The notes beneath the pieces are model-generated. The model worked only from the letters and a program-made list of their open reading frames with translations, did no database searches and was not told where the DNA came from. Positions 34,377-43,677 of a stretch of 64,000 nt of DNA are shown one piece after another (positions within the stretch are counted from its first letter, which is position 1; the number at the start of each line of letters is the position of its first letter). The DNA comes from Gammaproteobacteria bacterium UBA5078 (GTDB lineage Bacteria > Pseudomonadota > Gammaproteobacteria > Pseudomonadales > Pseudohongiellaceae). The stretch is taken from positions 1 through 64,000 of the forward strand of contig DIAM01000004.1 of the NCBI GenBank assembly GCA_002416505.1, in the 5' to 3' direction. The position numbers and the translations under genes were made by a program.

Positions 34377-36785
34377 ATGAGTCTTTACTGCCACCGCTTC
34401 CTACGAGGCGCACTTACACTATTCCCCCTCTTGATAGTCGGCCTACTGGCCAACCCAAAACTGCAGGCTCAGGAAGTCGTTCCGCAGCTGACTCAGGCCG
34501 ATGAGGAACGCATCGATTTCGTGCTCGACGGCAAACTCGATGAAGGGATATGGCAGCAAGTGCCCCACTTTGATGGCATGCGCGTCATCACACCAGACAC
34601 CCTGGCTCAGGCGGGCTACGAGACCCATATCAAGCTTTTCTATACGGAGCGCGGCATCTATCTAGGCGTGATGAACTACCAGCCCGACGGCTCGATCGTG
34701 GCTCGGATGACCTCCCGGGATACGCAGATCGTGCGTGATGGCTTCGTATTGATGATCGACCCCTCCGGCGAGGGCCTATATGGCTATGGCATGCGCGTGA
34801 ATGTCGGCGGCTCCATGAACGACATCACCATCCTGCCCGAGCGCCAATACAATACGCAATGGGACGGCGCCTGGGATGGCAAGGCGTCCGTCGTCGAGGG
34901 CGGCTGGGTCGCCGAGATGTTTATCCCATGGTCGATGATGGCCCTGCCGCAAGCCGCGGGGGAGACTCGTCGCATCGGCATCTACGCCGAACGCCAGATT
35001 GGCGCGACCGGCGAGACCTGGTCCTCTCCAGCACTTCCCGGCACCGGCTCTCAGTTTCTCTCGGCATTCGCTCTATACGAGCTGCGCGACATCGAGCCGC
35101 GCCGACAAATCACTTACTACCCCTATGTGTCCACTACGCACGACAGCGTGCGCGATGCATCGGAAATGCGTGCCGGGGCCGAAGTCTTCTGGCGCCCGTC
35201 TTCCAACACGCAAGTCTCCGCGAGCCTGAATCCCGATTTCGGCAATGTGGAGTCCGATGACGTCGTCGTCAATCTCACCGCCTTCGAGACCTTCTTCTCG
35301 GAGAAGCGCTCCTTCTTCCTAGAAGGCCAAGATGTGTTTATCACGACTCCGCGTGCGCGTGGCAGTAGCGGCCCCAACGGCCCCACGACTCTGCTCAACA
35401 CGCGGCGTATCGGCGGCGCCCCGCGCTTCAGTGTTCCCACTGGTGTTAGCGTGGCAGCCACGGATCTCAGCCAGCCTAGCGACCTGCTCGGCGCCGTCAA
35501 GCTCACCGGTCAGAATGGAAACTGGCGCTATGGCACCCTGTTCGCCGCCGAGGACGACATGCAGCTGCGCGGCAAAGACGCCAATGGCAATCGCGTCGCT
35601 ATTACCAGCGAGGGTCGCGACTATAGCGTTGGCCGGCTCCTGTATGAGGACACCTCCAGCGGCGGACGCCGCTCCATCGGCTGGATGGGGACAGATGTCT
35701 CTCATTCGGATATCGATGCGATCGTGAACGGCGTCGACATGCACTACTTCTCCGCGAACTCGCAGTGGTTGGTGGATGCGCAGCTGATCCACAGCGACGT
35801 CGATGGCATCACCGGCACTGGCGGCTTCGGTGACATTACTTACCAGCCAGAGCGCGGACGACAACACTCGCTTTCTCTTTCCTATCTAGACGATACCCTG
35901 GACATCAATGATCTGGGTTTCGTCAGCCGCAACGACTATGTTCAGGCCGACTACGATTTCTCCCTAAACCGCTCGGACGTGCCAGGCCTGCGCGCGCTAA
36001 GCACCAGCGTGCAGATCTTCAACCAGTGGAATACGGACTTGCAGCCCACTCGAGTTGGCGGCTTCCTGACCCGCAAATACACCTACTTAGATAACAGCTC
36101 GTTCAGTGCCAGCATGCGTTATTTCAATCCACGCATCGACGATCGCCTCGGACGTGGGAGTGGTACTTTCCGAATTCCAGAACGCTGGGGTGTCAATTTC
36201 AGCTGGAGCGATGACCCCAGCAAGAAGCTCTCGCTCGAGGCTGGGATCAATGCCGGGCAGGAAGACCTAGGCAGCAAGATACTGACCGTCTCGACGGGCT
36301 TCACCTATAGACCCATCGACAATTTCTCCATGCTATTCGATGTCAGCTACACAGATCGAGAATCACTATTGGTCTATCAGGGCGATGGCCGCTACACTAG
36401 CTTCGAGGCGACGCAGTGGGCACCGAAATTGAGTGTGGACTACTTCCTCTCTGCCAAGCAGCAATTGCGCTTTAGCATGCAGTGGACAGGGCTTAAGGCC
36501 TTCGAGGACCGTTTCTTAGAGGTGAACCCCAATAAGGTGGACTACCTCGAAGTCGTGGCGAAACCAGATGCGAGCCCGGATGACTTCGTAATCAGCCGCA
36601 TGACGTTCCAGGCGCGCTATCGCTGGGAGATCGCGCCGTTGTCGGACCTGTTCGTGGTGTACACACGCGGCGGGAATCTGCCTGGTTCACAGTTCGATGA
36701 CTACAGCGGCTTGCTTGTGGAGGCGTGGCAGGAGCCAGTCGTGGATACGATAGTCATTAAACTGCGCTATCGGTTCGGCTCTTAA
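34377..36785 (+). CDS. CBM9/DUF5916 outer-membrane protein
   Basis: The roughly 802-residue exported protein starts with a signal peptide (to about LQAQ-E). A CBM9-like beta sandwich follows (about 30-230: FVLDGKLDEGIWQQV, YLGVMNYQPDGSIVARMTSRD), then a long region with alternating hydrophobic strands typical of DUF5916 proteins, predicted to form a beta barrel. NPDFGNVESDDVVVNLTAFETFFSEKRSFFLEGQ (shortened in family alignments) is the conserved core near residues 285-320. The role is unknown; polysaccharide or envelope binding is possible. ATG 34377 gives the signal peptide. Confidence 0.82.
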   Translation: MSLYCHRFLRGALTLFPLLIVGLLANPKLQAQEVVPQLTQADEERIDFVLDGKLDEGIWQQVPHFDGMRVITPDTLAQAGYETHIKLFYTERGIYLGVMNYQPDGSIVARMTSRDTQIVRDGFVLMIDPSGEGLYGYGMRVNVGGSMNDITILPERQYNTQWDGAWDGKASVVEGGWVAEMFIPWSMMALPQAAGETRRIGIYAERQIGATGETWSSPALPGTGSQFLSAFALYELRDIEPRRQITYYPYVSTTHDSVRDASEMRAGAEVFWRPSSNTQVSASLNPDFGNVESDDVVVNLTAFETFFSEKRSFFLEGQDVFITTPRARGSSGPNGPTTLLNTRRIGGAPRFSVPTGVSVAATDLSQPSDLLGAVKLTGQNGNWRYGTLFAAEDDMQLRGKDANGNRVAITSEGRDYSVGRLLYEDTSSGGRRSIGWMGTDVSHSDIDAIVNGVDMHYFSANSQWLVDAQLIHSDVDGITGTGGFGDITYQPERGRQHSLSLSYLDDTLDINDLGFVSRNDYVQADYDFSLNRSDVPGLRALSTSVQIFNQWNTDLQPTRVGGFLTRKYTYLDNSSFSASMRYFNPRIDDRLGRGSGTFRIPERWGVNFSWSDDPSKKLSLEAGINAGQEDLGSKILTVSTGFTYRPIDNFSMLFDVSYTDRESLLVYQGDGRYTSFEATQWAPKLSVDYFLSAKQQLRFSMQWTGLKAFEDRFLEVNPNKVDYLEVVAKPDASPDDFVISRMTFQARYRWEIAPLSDLFVVYTRGGNLPGSQFDDYSGLLVEAWQEPVVDTIVIKLRYRFGS

Positions 36786-36809
36786 ATTTCGCTGCTGTAC
36801 AAACGCGAA

Positions 36810-36845
36810 GGGGCGGGCTGATTCAAGCTGGAATCAACCCGCCCC
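36810..36845. terminator. Bidirectional terminator-like hairpin
   Basis: GGGGCGGG(CT)GATTC and GAATC(AA)CCCGCCCC form a long stem around AAGCTG. It lies between the convergent ends of the DUF5916 gene and the FAH-family gene. Confidence 0.65.
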
Positions 36846-36857
36846 ACTGCCGCGTTC

Positions 36858-38021
36858 TTAGTTGTCGCGGTAGCTACTTACTGGCGGTAGCTGCGAACCA
36901 GACAGATCGGCTGGCACACTCGTCTCTCTGCGTACCGTATGGGTCAGCGTGCCGATCCCCTCGATGCTGGCGCGGATAACCTCGCCATCTTCTAGGTAGC
37001 CAGAGCCGGACGCACGCTCTACACGCCCGTCGCCAGTACCCCCAGAGGTACCACTCTGCATCACATCACCAGGGAAAACCGTGATGAGCGACGAGGCATA
37101 CTCGATCAGTTCTGGGATGTTGTGGATCATGTCACCGGCGTGAGCCTCCTGCACCGTCACCCCGTCGATTACCAAGGTCTGGTGGAGACGCTGCATGGGG
37201 TCGCCATAGAACTCCTTAGGCACGATCCAAGGACCCTGCGGCGCGAAGGTATCGTGGCCCTTGCCGACGAACCAATCCGAGCCTGAGCCATAGCCACCTG
37301 GTGGACGGCCACCGCGGTCGGAGATGTCCATGGCTACCATATAGCCGAATACGTGGTCATAGGCGCGATCCGCGGAGATGTACTTACCGGTGCGACCGAA
37401 GACGATCGCCATTTCCACTTCCCACTCTATCCGGTCACGTCCGAAAGGCATGATGACGTCGTCGCCGTCACCGATAACGGCACCGCGAGTCGGCTTGAGG
37501 AATAGATAGGGTACGCCACGATTCTCTTGGCGCTCACGTACTCTGCGGGCCAATTCGTCGTCGTTGCAGCCCTCACAGGCGTGGGTGTAGAAGTTTACGG
37601 CGGCGTTCATGATCTTGCTGGGGTACTGAATCGGCGCCATGATGTCTACCGAGGCCACCGGATGCACGAAGCTGCGCAGATCATTAGCACCGAGCAGGTT
37701 CTTCTCCACAAGCCAGTTCACGACCTCGTAGATGCGGAACTTCAAGCCATACTCATACTGCTCGATGAGCCCGAGCATATCCGCGGGTATCGCAACATGG
37801 CTGTACTGGGGTAATAGTTCCATGGCGCGGTTAGCGGCGGCCAAGTCGACGATCAAAGTATCATCGCGCAGCACTAGGCCAACCGTGGGAACATCGTCGA
37901 TTGCGAAGGTGCCGACCTTGAATGGCTCGGCAGACTCCATAGCTTGAGCGTAGAGGCTAGCGGGGCTGAGAATCATCAGCAGCGCCGCTAACATCAGGGT
38001 ATACAGGGAATTTCTTATCAT
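36858..38021 (-). CDS. Exported fumarylacetoacetate hydrolase family protein
   Basis: The roughly 387-residue protein has a signal peptide (to about LYAQ-A) and an FAH fold. It shows IMNAAVNFYTHACEG, FLKPTRGAVIGDGDDVIMPFGRDRIEWEVEMAIVFG with candidate metal-binding glutamates, YMVAMDISDRGG, IPELIEYASSLITVFPGDVMQSGTSGG shortened, and GYLEDGEVIRASIEGIG. Relatives are usually cytoplasmic hydrolases, isomerases or decarboxylases of aromatic breakdown, so a secretion signal is unusual. GGGAG before ATG 38021 decides the start. Confidence 0.85.
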   Translation of the reverse strand: MIRNSLYTLMLAALLMILSPASLYAQAMESAEPFKVGTFAIDDVPTVGLVLRDDTLIVDLAAANRAMELLPQYSHVAIPADMLGLIEQYEYGLKFRIYEVVNWLVEKNLLGANDLRSFVHPVASVDIMAPIQYPSKIMNAAVNFYTHACEGCNDDELARRVRERQENRGVPYLFLKPTRGAVIGDGDDVIMPFGRDRIEWEVEMAIVFGRTGKYISADRAYDHVFGYMVAMDISDRGGRPPGGYGSGSDWFVGKGHDTFAPQGPWIVPKEFYGDPMQRLHQTLVIDGVTVQEAHAGDMIHNIPELIEYASSLITVFPGDVMQSGTSGGTGDGRVERASGSGYLEDGEVIRASIEGIGTLTHTVRRETSVPADLSGSQLPPVSSYRDN

Positions 38022-38453
38022 ATTTCTCTCCCTTGCAGGGTACAAACAGGGTGGATAGGGTTTATTACTTTTGTTGGAATGACCTCACCAGCTTATAAGA
38101 CACACAAAAGGTATCAGTTTTTAGGGGTCGGAGTAAAATTTCCTCTGCCTACGCCTTCAATAAACCGGAGATTCCAAAGATTAGGTGCAGCCGGTGCCGA
38201 TTAATTGGACGGCTGTGCCACAAGTGGACAGGGGGAGGAGAGGCTAGGAGACTTTCTGGAAGCCCTGCAGCTTCATTGCTGCGCGGCGTTCTGTCCCGTG
38301 CAATCTAATTCATCCTGTGTGTGCCAGCAAACAGTCGGCGACAATCTTCCCCGCTATAGTCCTCTCGTCCTTCAAGAAGGCCGGCAACAGAGCACCGCCC
38401 AATAGCTGTGCGCCAAGCCTTCATCTGATCTTTCCTTTCAAGCGGAGTAACGC
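38022..38453. other. Intergenic region holding a degenerate short repeat
   Basis: No convincing gene is present; a 66-codon frame at 38205-38405 resembles nothing. GGGGTCGGAGTAAAATTT at 38124-38141 is a degenerate, inverted version of the repeat at 7187 and 24416. GGAG before 38454 is the ribosome-binding site of the ice-binding protein gene. Confidence 0.45.
38124..38141. repeat. Short dispersed repeat, degenerate copy 3, inverted
   Basis: Its reverse complement reads AAATTTTACTCCGACCCC, compared with CAAATTACTCTGACCCC in copy 2. The match is imperfect and could be chance. Confidence 0.35.
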
Positions 38454-39572
38454 ATGACAATTTTCCAAACCATCGTGAGACATAAGGCATGGCTAGCACT
38501 GTTTCTCATTGCTGCACTAACTGGCAACGCTCACGCCGCCTCAACCGCTAGTTTCTCTGCTGCAGGTGTCGGCACGACTCAGAGCTTGACCCTAAGCGCC
38601 ACCGTCAATGTGGCCGATGCCGACTTAGGCAAAACCGGCAACTACTATGCGGGCTTCAGCTTCGAGAACTCTTGGTATTTCTTGACCCCCCAAGGCTGGA
38701 CCACTTATAGCAGCGGGACTGTGCCCGTCCTCGCGACGACCGTTCTCTATAGCGGCTCTGCCGTGTTGTTTACCGATGGCGATCTATCCAGCTATGTGGG
38801 CGCACAGCTCTATATCGGCTACGGCCTTAGCGAAGCCGACATGCTGGACAACGCCAAGTACGCCATGGTCTACACCGTGACAGCAGATTCGGTGAAGTTG
38901 GGACCAGCCGCGGTACTCTTGGGCTCCTCTGGCAACTTCGCGATTCTCGCTAAGACCGCCGTTTCGACAGTGCCTGCCTCCGCAATCAATGGCGATGTAG
39001 GGGTGAGTCCTGCCGCTACGTCCTTCTTAACTGGCTTCTCACTGACGATGGTAGGGACTACTTCTGCAACCTCAACTCAGGTGACAGGCACACTGTATGG
39101 CGCCGATATGACGCCTCCTACTAACTCCAATCTGACCACCGCAGTGCTAGACATGCAGAATGCCTATACCGATGCGGCCGGCCGTCCAACGCCTGACTTC
39201 CTCAACCTGGGTACCGGCAATATCGGCGGCCGAACACTCACTGGCGGACTGTATAACTGGGGCACTTCGGTAACCATCCCAGGCGATCTTGCGATCTCGG
39301 GCGGAGCCAATGATGTCTGGATACTGCAGATATCTGGGGACCTGACCATCAGTGCCAACAAGCGCATTACACTCGCCGGTGGCGCACAGGCCAAGAATAT
39401 TTTCTGGCAAGTGGCCGGTGAGGTGATCATCGAGGCCGGTGCTCATTTCGTAGGCAACATCCTGTCCCAGACGGCAATCACAATGCAGACCGGCGCCTCT
39501 TTGTCGGGCAGGGCGCTGTCACAGACGATGGTGGCTCTAGACAGCGCCACAGTGGTCAAGCCAGCTCCTTAA
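38454..39572 (+). CDS. Secreted ice-binding protein (DUF3494)
   Basis: The 372-residue protein has a signal peptide (to about AHAA-S), an N-terminal beta domain (about 30-145) and a C-terminal DUF3494 ice-binding beta solenoid (about 155-368). The latter shows AVLLGSSGNFAILAKTAVST, INGDVGVSPAA, GGLYNWGTSVTIPGDL, VWILQISGDLTIS, IFWQVAGEVIIEAGAHFVGNIL shortened, and GRALSQTMVALDSATV. It should bind ice outside the cell and limit recrystallisation or keep cells in brine. GGAG precedes the start. The N-terminal domain is not recognised. Confidence 0.92.
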   Translation: MTIFQTIVRHKAWLALFLIAALTGNAHAASTASFSAAGVGTTQSLTLSATVNVADADLGKTGNYYAGFSFENSWYFLTPQGWTTYSSGTVPVLATTVLYSGSAVLFTDGDLSSYVGAQLYIGYGLSEADMLDNAKYAMVYTVTADSVKLGPAAVLLGSSGNFAILAKTAVSTVPASAINGDVGVSPAATSFLTGFSLTMVGTTSATSTQVTGTLYGADMTPPTNSNLTTAVLDMQNAYTDAAGRPTPDFLNLGTGNIGGRTLTGGLYNWGTSVTIPGDLAISGGANDVWILQISGDLTISANKRITLAGGAQAKNIFWQVAGEVIIEAGAHFVGNILSQTAITMQTGASLSGRALSQTMVALDSATVVKPAP

Positions 39573-39591
39573 ATTTTTACCGTTAGTAAAC

Positions 39592-39625
39592 GAGGTGCCC
39601 GAACGCGACAGCGAACGGGCACCTC
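39592..39625 (+). terminator. Terminator-like hairpin after the ice-binding gene
   Basis: GAGGTGCCCG and CGGGCACCTC form a perfect 10-bp stem with a 14-base loop, 20 bases after the stop codon. It is followed by TGATTT rather than a strong T-run. Confidence 0.6.
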
Positions 39626-39804
39626 TGATTTATCGTGTTAGGCGGAGTGTTCATAGCCAATACATGGTACTCTGCCCACGCGTTTCACCTTCGTTGAAGA
39701 CCTAGGTCATGCAGGCTTGCGTTGATACTTTACAACACGTCAAGACTCTCCTCCTCCGTACTTTCGAATCGCCACAACCACGTGTTATGAAAGGAAGTTG
39801 AAAG

Positions 39805-40629
39805 ATGAATCAAGTCGATGTTCATGGTGCAAGCATACTGCTCGTAGACGATAAGCAAGCGAATTTAGATCTGCTAGAACAGAGTCTGTCAAAAGCTGGT
39901 TACTCGCATATTCAACAAACCAGCGACCCAGCCAAGGTCATAGAGTTGCATCTTAGTGGTCGCTGCGACCTAATACTGCTCGATATGGATTTCCTCGGCG
40001 CGGGTGGACTCACCTTGTTGAAGAGCTTGCGCAAACACATCGCCTCTCCTTATCTTTGCGTAATCGTCGTCACCGAGAATCTCGGTTTCAAATTGCACTC
40101 CCTGCAAACAGGCGCAAAAGATGCTCTCGGCAAGCCTTACGAGATGGAAGAACTCTTGGCGCGCGTACACAACGCTCTCGAGGCACGTCTGTCATATAGA
40201 TCCCTCGAAGCAAATATTGGGAAATTGGAACAACAATTTATCGAGAGAACTTCTGAGTTGCAGTTAAGCGAAGCGCGTTTTCGCGGCTTCACCGATCTGG
40301 TATCGGATTGGTATTGGGAGCAAGACCCAACGGGCAGCTTCACCAAAGTCTCTGGCCCGGTTCCCGAGATACTCGGCATCGCAGTTGATTCTACCGCCGA
40401 GTCTACCAACACCTTGCTAGGGACTGGATGGAATGCTCAGGAACAGTCTATATTGCGTGGCAAAATTTCGGCTCGCGAACCATTCCTAGACTTCGAGTTT
40501 ACTCGGAACACTCCAGAAGGTGGTCAACAGACCTATCTTGTTAGTGGACAGCCGATGTTCGATAGGACCTGCAATTTCTTAGGCTATCGCGGGATCGGAG
40601 TGGAAATTAGTGCGGTAAAAAACCATTAA
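39805..40629 (+). CDS. Response regulator with REC and PAS domains
   Basis: The 274-residue protein has a receiver domain (1-125) with acidic pair D15/D16, phosphoacceptor D60 in LILLDMDF and the KPYE lysine. A short coiled coil and a PAS domain follow (about 150-265: DLVSDWYWEQDPTGSFTKVSG). There is no DNA-binding or enzymatic output domain and no kinase beside it, so it may act by protein contact. The Crp-type regulator gene follows after 19 bases, suggesting a shared operon and function. Confidence 0.85.
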   Translation: MNQVDVHGASILLVDDKQANLDLLEQSLSKAGYSHIQQTSDPAKVIELHLSGRCDLILLDMDFLGAGGLTLLKSLRKHIASPYLCVIVVTENLGFKLHSLQTGAKDALGKPYEMEELLARVHNALEARLSYRSLEANIGKLEQQFIERTSELQLSEARFRGFTDLVSDWYWEQDPTGSFTKVSGPVPEILGIAVDSTAESTNTLLGTGWNAQEQSILRGKISAREPFLDFEFTRNTPEGGQQTYLVSGQPMFDRTCNFLGYRGIGVEISAVKNH

Positions 40630-40648
40630 ATCCATCTCAGCCAGTACA

Positions 40649-41356
40649 ATGAAAGATCAAGAGCCAGGGCACAACTATCTTCTCTCGGCATTGCAGGAAG
40701 AAGATTATGCGCGCCTCTCCCAGAATTTGCATCTTGAACTACTACCCATAGGCCAGCTGTTATATAGCCCCGGCGCCCAACTCTCTCATGCCTACTTTCC
40801 CACGACCGCGATAGTGTCCCTGCACTACGTTACCGAATCTGGCGCCGTTGCCGAGACTGCGGGAGTGGGCAACGAGGGAGTGGTTGGCGTTGCCTTATTC
40901 TTGGGCGGAGGCAGTATGCCTGGCTCTGCCATAGTGCAGACCGCCGGCTATGCTTATAGGATGGATGCGCGCATTCTACAGTCGGAGTTCGCCAAGGGCG
41001 GCAGAATGCAAGCGCTGCTATTGCGCTACACACAGGCGCTTATGACACAGATCGCGCAAACTGCGGTGTGCAATTGCCATCACTCTCTCGAACAGAGGCT
41101 CTGTCGCTGGCTCTTACTGACCCTAGATCGCTGCGCGTCTCAAGACCTAGTAATCACGCAGGAACTCGTCGCCAGTATTCTGGGCGTGCGCCGCGAGAGT
41201 ATTACCGACGCCGCTGGCGGGCTAGAGCGCGCCGGGTATATCAATTCCCGCCGAGGGCATATGGCCGTCGTCAATCGCAAAGGCTTAGAGGCGACGGCTT
41301 GTGAATGCTACGCGATGGTGAAGAAGGAAGTATTAAGATTGCGCAAAAACGACTAG
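40649..41356 (+). CDS. Crp/Fnr family transcriptional regulator
   Basis: The 235-residue protein has a cyclic-nucleotide-type beta roll (about 15-120) and a Crp-type winged helix at the C-terminus (ITQELVASILGVRRESITDAAGGLE, shortened in the key helix). Cysteines are few and not arranged like an Fnr iron-sulfur site. It should regulate transcription; the ligand is unknown. It is co-directional with the REC-PAS gene and ends five bases from the convergent PA2778-like gene, whose group it might regulate. Confidence 0.87.
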   Translation: MKDQEPGHNYLLSALQEEDYARLSQNLHLELLPIGQLLYSPGAQLSHAYFPTTAIVSLHYVTESGAVAETAGVGNEGVVGVALFLGGGSMPGSAIVQTAGYAYRMDARILQSEFAKGGRMQALLLRYTQALMTQIAQTAVCNCHHSLEQRLCRWLLLTLDRCASQDLVITQELVASILGVRRESITDAAGGLERAGYINSRRGHMAVVNRKGLEATACECYAMVKKEVLRLRKND

Positions 41357-41361
41357 AGACT

Positions 41362-42300
41362 TCACTGCTCACTAGCGACTATCTTGCTTAGCGTCTCACG
41401 ATAAGTAGCGCTGAACGCACCACCCAATTCGATGGCCTGTAGAACCGCTGTGCGCGCCTGCGCTGTATCGCCATTTTCCAACAATATCTGCGCAAGATTA
41501 TTCCACGCGGGGGCGAAGCCGCTGTGATATGCAATGACACTCCTGAACATCGTCTCTGCCTTTGCAAAATCTCCTTGTAGATAGAGTAGATTCGCATAAC
41601 CCATCAGCAGGTTCTGGTCGGTAGGCCAAGCCCTCAAGCCGCTGCGATACCCACCGGCAATGTTCGCCTGAGGCTGCGTCTCCTCCAGTGCGGCCAGCGC
41701 TAGGTAGTATGCTTCGGGCTCTGCACTAACAGGCATCGCGCCGGGTTCGAGCGACAACATGGCCCAATATTGAGCGCGCGCCCAGGTGAGTTCGAAGGTC
41801 GATAGTGACATCTCATAATTCTCGAAGGTGCCGGAATTCAAAATAATTCTCTGGCGACCAAGGTCAAAACCTTTGACGACGGCGAAGTGCCAACGTGGAT
41901 ACCAAGACAAACCGAGATTCTGCAACACCAGGACAGGCTGACCAGCGTCTACCTCTTCAAGTACGGCCTTGAGAGTCGGGGCAAGCTGATAGGCGAGACG
42001 CTCGTAGCTGCGCGTTGCCGCCACCATTTCGAATTGGAATGAACCTTTTCGCGCCGGCACATATACCAAAGGCACGAGATCGTCCGGACTTACTCTTACT
42101 CCGCTATAAAGCAACATAGTGGCTAGCGCCGCAGGCCCGCATTGAAATGCGGATTGCGAGAAAAAGGCGAGCGAGTCAAGGACTACCGGCTCGAGCGAAT
42201 CGGGGTCAGCCTGCCGCACTAAGGCGGCAGACTGTGGAGCGGAAAGACAGGCACTCAGAAGCGAGGCAAACGCCAGCAGTAGTAGGAGCTTGAGTCTCAT
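41362..42300 (-). CDS. PA2778-family C39-like cysteine peptidase lipoprotein
   Basis: The 312-residue protein has a lipobox (LLSAC), a C39-type papain-like domain with FQCGPAALATML carrying the candidate nucleophile, and HFAVVKGFD with the histidine. A C-terminal TPR region (about 185-305) follows. It matches the PA2778 family and is encoded 14 bases downstream of a PA2779-like gene, the usual pair. It probably processes or binds a peptide at the outer or inner membrane; the target is unknown. Confidence 0.88.
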   Translation of the reverse strand: MRLKLLLLLAFASLLSACLSAPQSAALVRQADPDSLEPVVLDSLAFFSQSAFQCGPAALATMLLYSGVRVSPDDLVPLVYVPARKGSFQFEMVAATRSYERLAYQLAPTLKAVLEEVDAGQPVLVLQNLGLSWYPRWHFAVVKGFDLGRQRIILNSGTFENYEMSLSTFELTWARAQYWAMLSLEPGAMPVSAEPEAYYLALAALEETQPQANIAGGYRSGLRAWPTDQNLLMGYANLLYLQGDFAKAETMFRSVIAYHSGFAPAWNNLAQILLENGDTAQARTAVLQAIELGGAFSATYRETLSKIVASEQ

Positions 42301-42314
42301 CGAGTGCTTATCCC

Positions 42315-42704
42315 TTAGATACGTGGAAACACGTCTGTCGCGCCGAGCACGTCGAGAAGTACGAAGATCAGGATGAGCGTCAGCACAACGCCAAGCACGC
42401 CATCAGCACCGGCAGGAAGTGCACCTAGCTGATTCTGAATCTGTAGCAATTCGCTCGTAGTCAGGTTGTCGATGCGCTTGTCGATATCCGCAGGATTGAC
42501 GCCATAGCCCAATAGTCCAGCGCGGACGTCTTCACGAGCAATCAAGTCACGCACATCATTACGTTGAATTTGCAACTGGGCCTGCATAGTCAGCTCTTTG
42601 GTGCCAACAACATCTGCCATTGCGGGAGCCTGTACGCTCACAAACAACATCGAGGCTATAATCGAATAGGCGGCGGGAGTTCTTAAGATTTTAGTCATTC
42701 TCAT
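42315..42704 (-). CDS. PA2779 family protein
   Basis: The 129-residue protein has a signal peptide (to about AMAD-V), a helical middle (ELTMQAQLQIQRNDVRDLIA) and a C-terminal membrane helix (VLGVVLTLILIFVLLDVL), as in PA2779. It is co-transcribed with the PA2778-like peptidase and may be its partner or substrate. ATGs at 42704 and 42698 are both possible starts. Confidence 0.88.
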   Translation of the reverse strand: MRMTKILRTPAAYSIIASMLFVSVQAPAMADVVGTKELTMQAQLQIQRNDVRDLIAREDVRAGLLGYGVNPADIDKRIDNLTTSELLQIQNQLGALPAGADGVLGVVLTLILIFVLLDVLGATDVFPRI

Positions 42705-42939
42705 AGCTCTGGTCTCTTATATAGATGATTCAAAGAAGCGCTAATTGCACAGAATATGCATTAATTCACTTCATTGGACAAAAATAACAGCATTGTAGAA
42801 TCGTTCCGTACGGTGGCGCACCGAGCGTAGGATTACCGCTGATTTACAATCACTCTCAACAGTTACTGATGAAACTATCGGATGACTGTTCCAACCCTGC
42901 CGTGTCGGCAGCGGTGGCAATCAGTCAGAGTAGGGAAAT

Positions 42940-43404
42940 ATGAAAACAATATTCGTTCTTCGTGCAGTAAGTGTATCAATTTTATTCGCAGGCATTGCGG
43001 CCTGTTCACCGCCAGAGGCTGCCTCTTCCTCCTCAACCCCTGGTCCAGTCTCCACTACAATAATTGAGTCCTGTAGTTCTTGTGGCGTGGTTCGCTCGGT
43101 TACAGCAGTTACCCAACAAGGCACCTCTACTGGCACTGGCGCAGTGATCGGCGCAGTTGTCGGTGGCGTGGCAGGCAATCAAGTAGGGGGCGGCAATGGC
43201 AAGAAGGTAGCGACCGCTGCTGGAGTAATAGGCGGTGCATTGCTCGGTAACAATATAGAACAGAATCGTAGTGCATCTACTTGGTACAATATCGTTGTAG
43301 AGATGGATGACGGTGGGCACCAGACTATCGCAGTACAGAACCCAACGAATATCAGCCCAGGCGCTGAGGTTAATGTGTACGGCGACAACATCACGTTGCG
43401 CTAA
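42940..43404 (+). CDS. Glycine-zipper 2TM lipoprotein
   Basis: The 154-residue protein has a signal sequence ending GIAAC, a serine-rich stretch, a CSSC pair, and the glycine-zipper segment GTGAVIGAVVGGVAGNQVGGGNGKK shortened, followed by GVIGGALLGNNIEQNR and a beta C-terminal domain. It resembles SlyB/Pcp-type outer-membrane lipoproteins that act under envelope stress. It is divergent from the PA2779 gene and followed by a strong terminator. Confidence 0.87.
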   Translation: MKTIFVLRAVSVSILFAGIAACSPPEAASSSSTPGPVSTTIIESCSSCGVVRSVTAVTQQGTSTGTGAVIGAVVGGVAGNQVGGGNGKKVATAAGVIGGALLGNNIEQNRSASTWYNIVVEMDDGGHQTIAVQNPTNISPGAEVNVYGDNITLR

Positions 43405-43411
43405 AGCACTG

Positions 43412-43446
43412 CGAGGGCACGCGCCGTTCGCGCATGCCCTCGTTTT
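43412..43446 (+). terminator. Rho-independent terminator
   Basis: CGAGGGCACGCGC and GCGCATGCCCTCG pair with one bulge around CGTTC, directly followed by TTTT. It lies eight bases after the glycine-zipper gene and is a canonical intrinsic terminator. Confidence 0.85.
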
Positions 43447-43530
43447 CTTATCCACCCCTGCTCACTACTATCATTCCTGCATCGAGTGCAACTCCAGCAA
43501 TCCCAGCCAAAATCAGCACACGTCATTCCC

Positions 43531-43677
43531 TTAGAGTCTTCTACCCTGAATCACGCGGATTAGCACGACAACCACTGCGATCACTAAGAGGACATGAATG
43601 AATCCGCCTATACTGGTGGAAGTGACCAGCCCTAGCAGCCAGAGAATCAATAGAACCACTGCAATCGTTTCTAACAT
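43531..43677 (-). CDS. Lmo0937 family small membrane protein
   Basis: The 48-residue frame reads MLETIAVVLLILWLLGLVTS and continues through SIGGFIHVLLVIAVVVVLIRVIQG to a TAA stop. Two hydrophobic helices joined by a TSTSIGGF turn match the Lmo0937 family of small membrane proteins linked to stress. AGGA eight to nine bases before the ATG supports translation. It sits between the glycine-zipper and BON genes, on the opposite strand. Confidence 0.82.
   Translation of the reverse strand: MLETIAVVLLILWLLGLVTSTSIGGFIHVLLVIAVVVVLIRVIQGRRL

Noticed and set aside
35319..35867. 182-residue minus-strand frame
   Set aside because: It is antisense to the DUF5916 gene and has no support of its own.
38205..38405. 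66-codon frame upstream of the ice-binding gene
   Set aside because: It has no ribosome-binding site of note, is cysteine-rich with random character and has no recognisable relatives.
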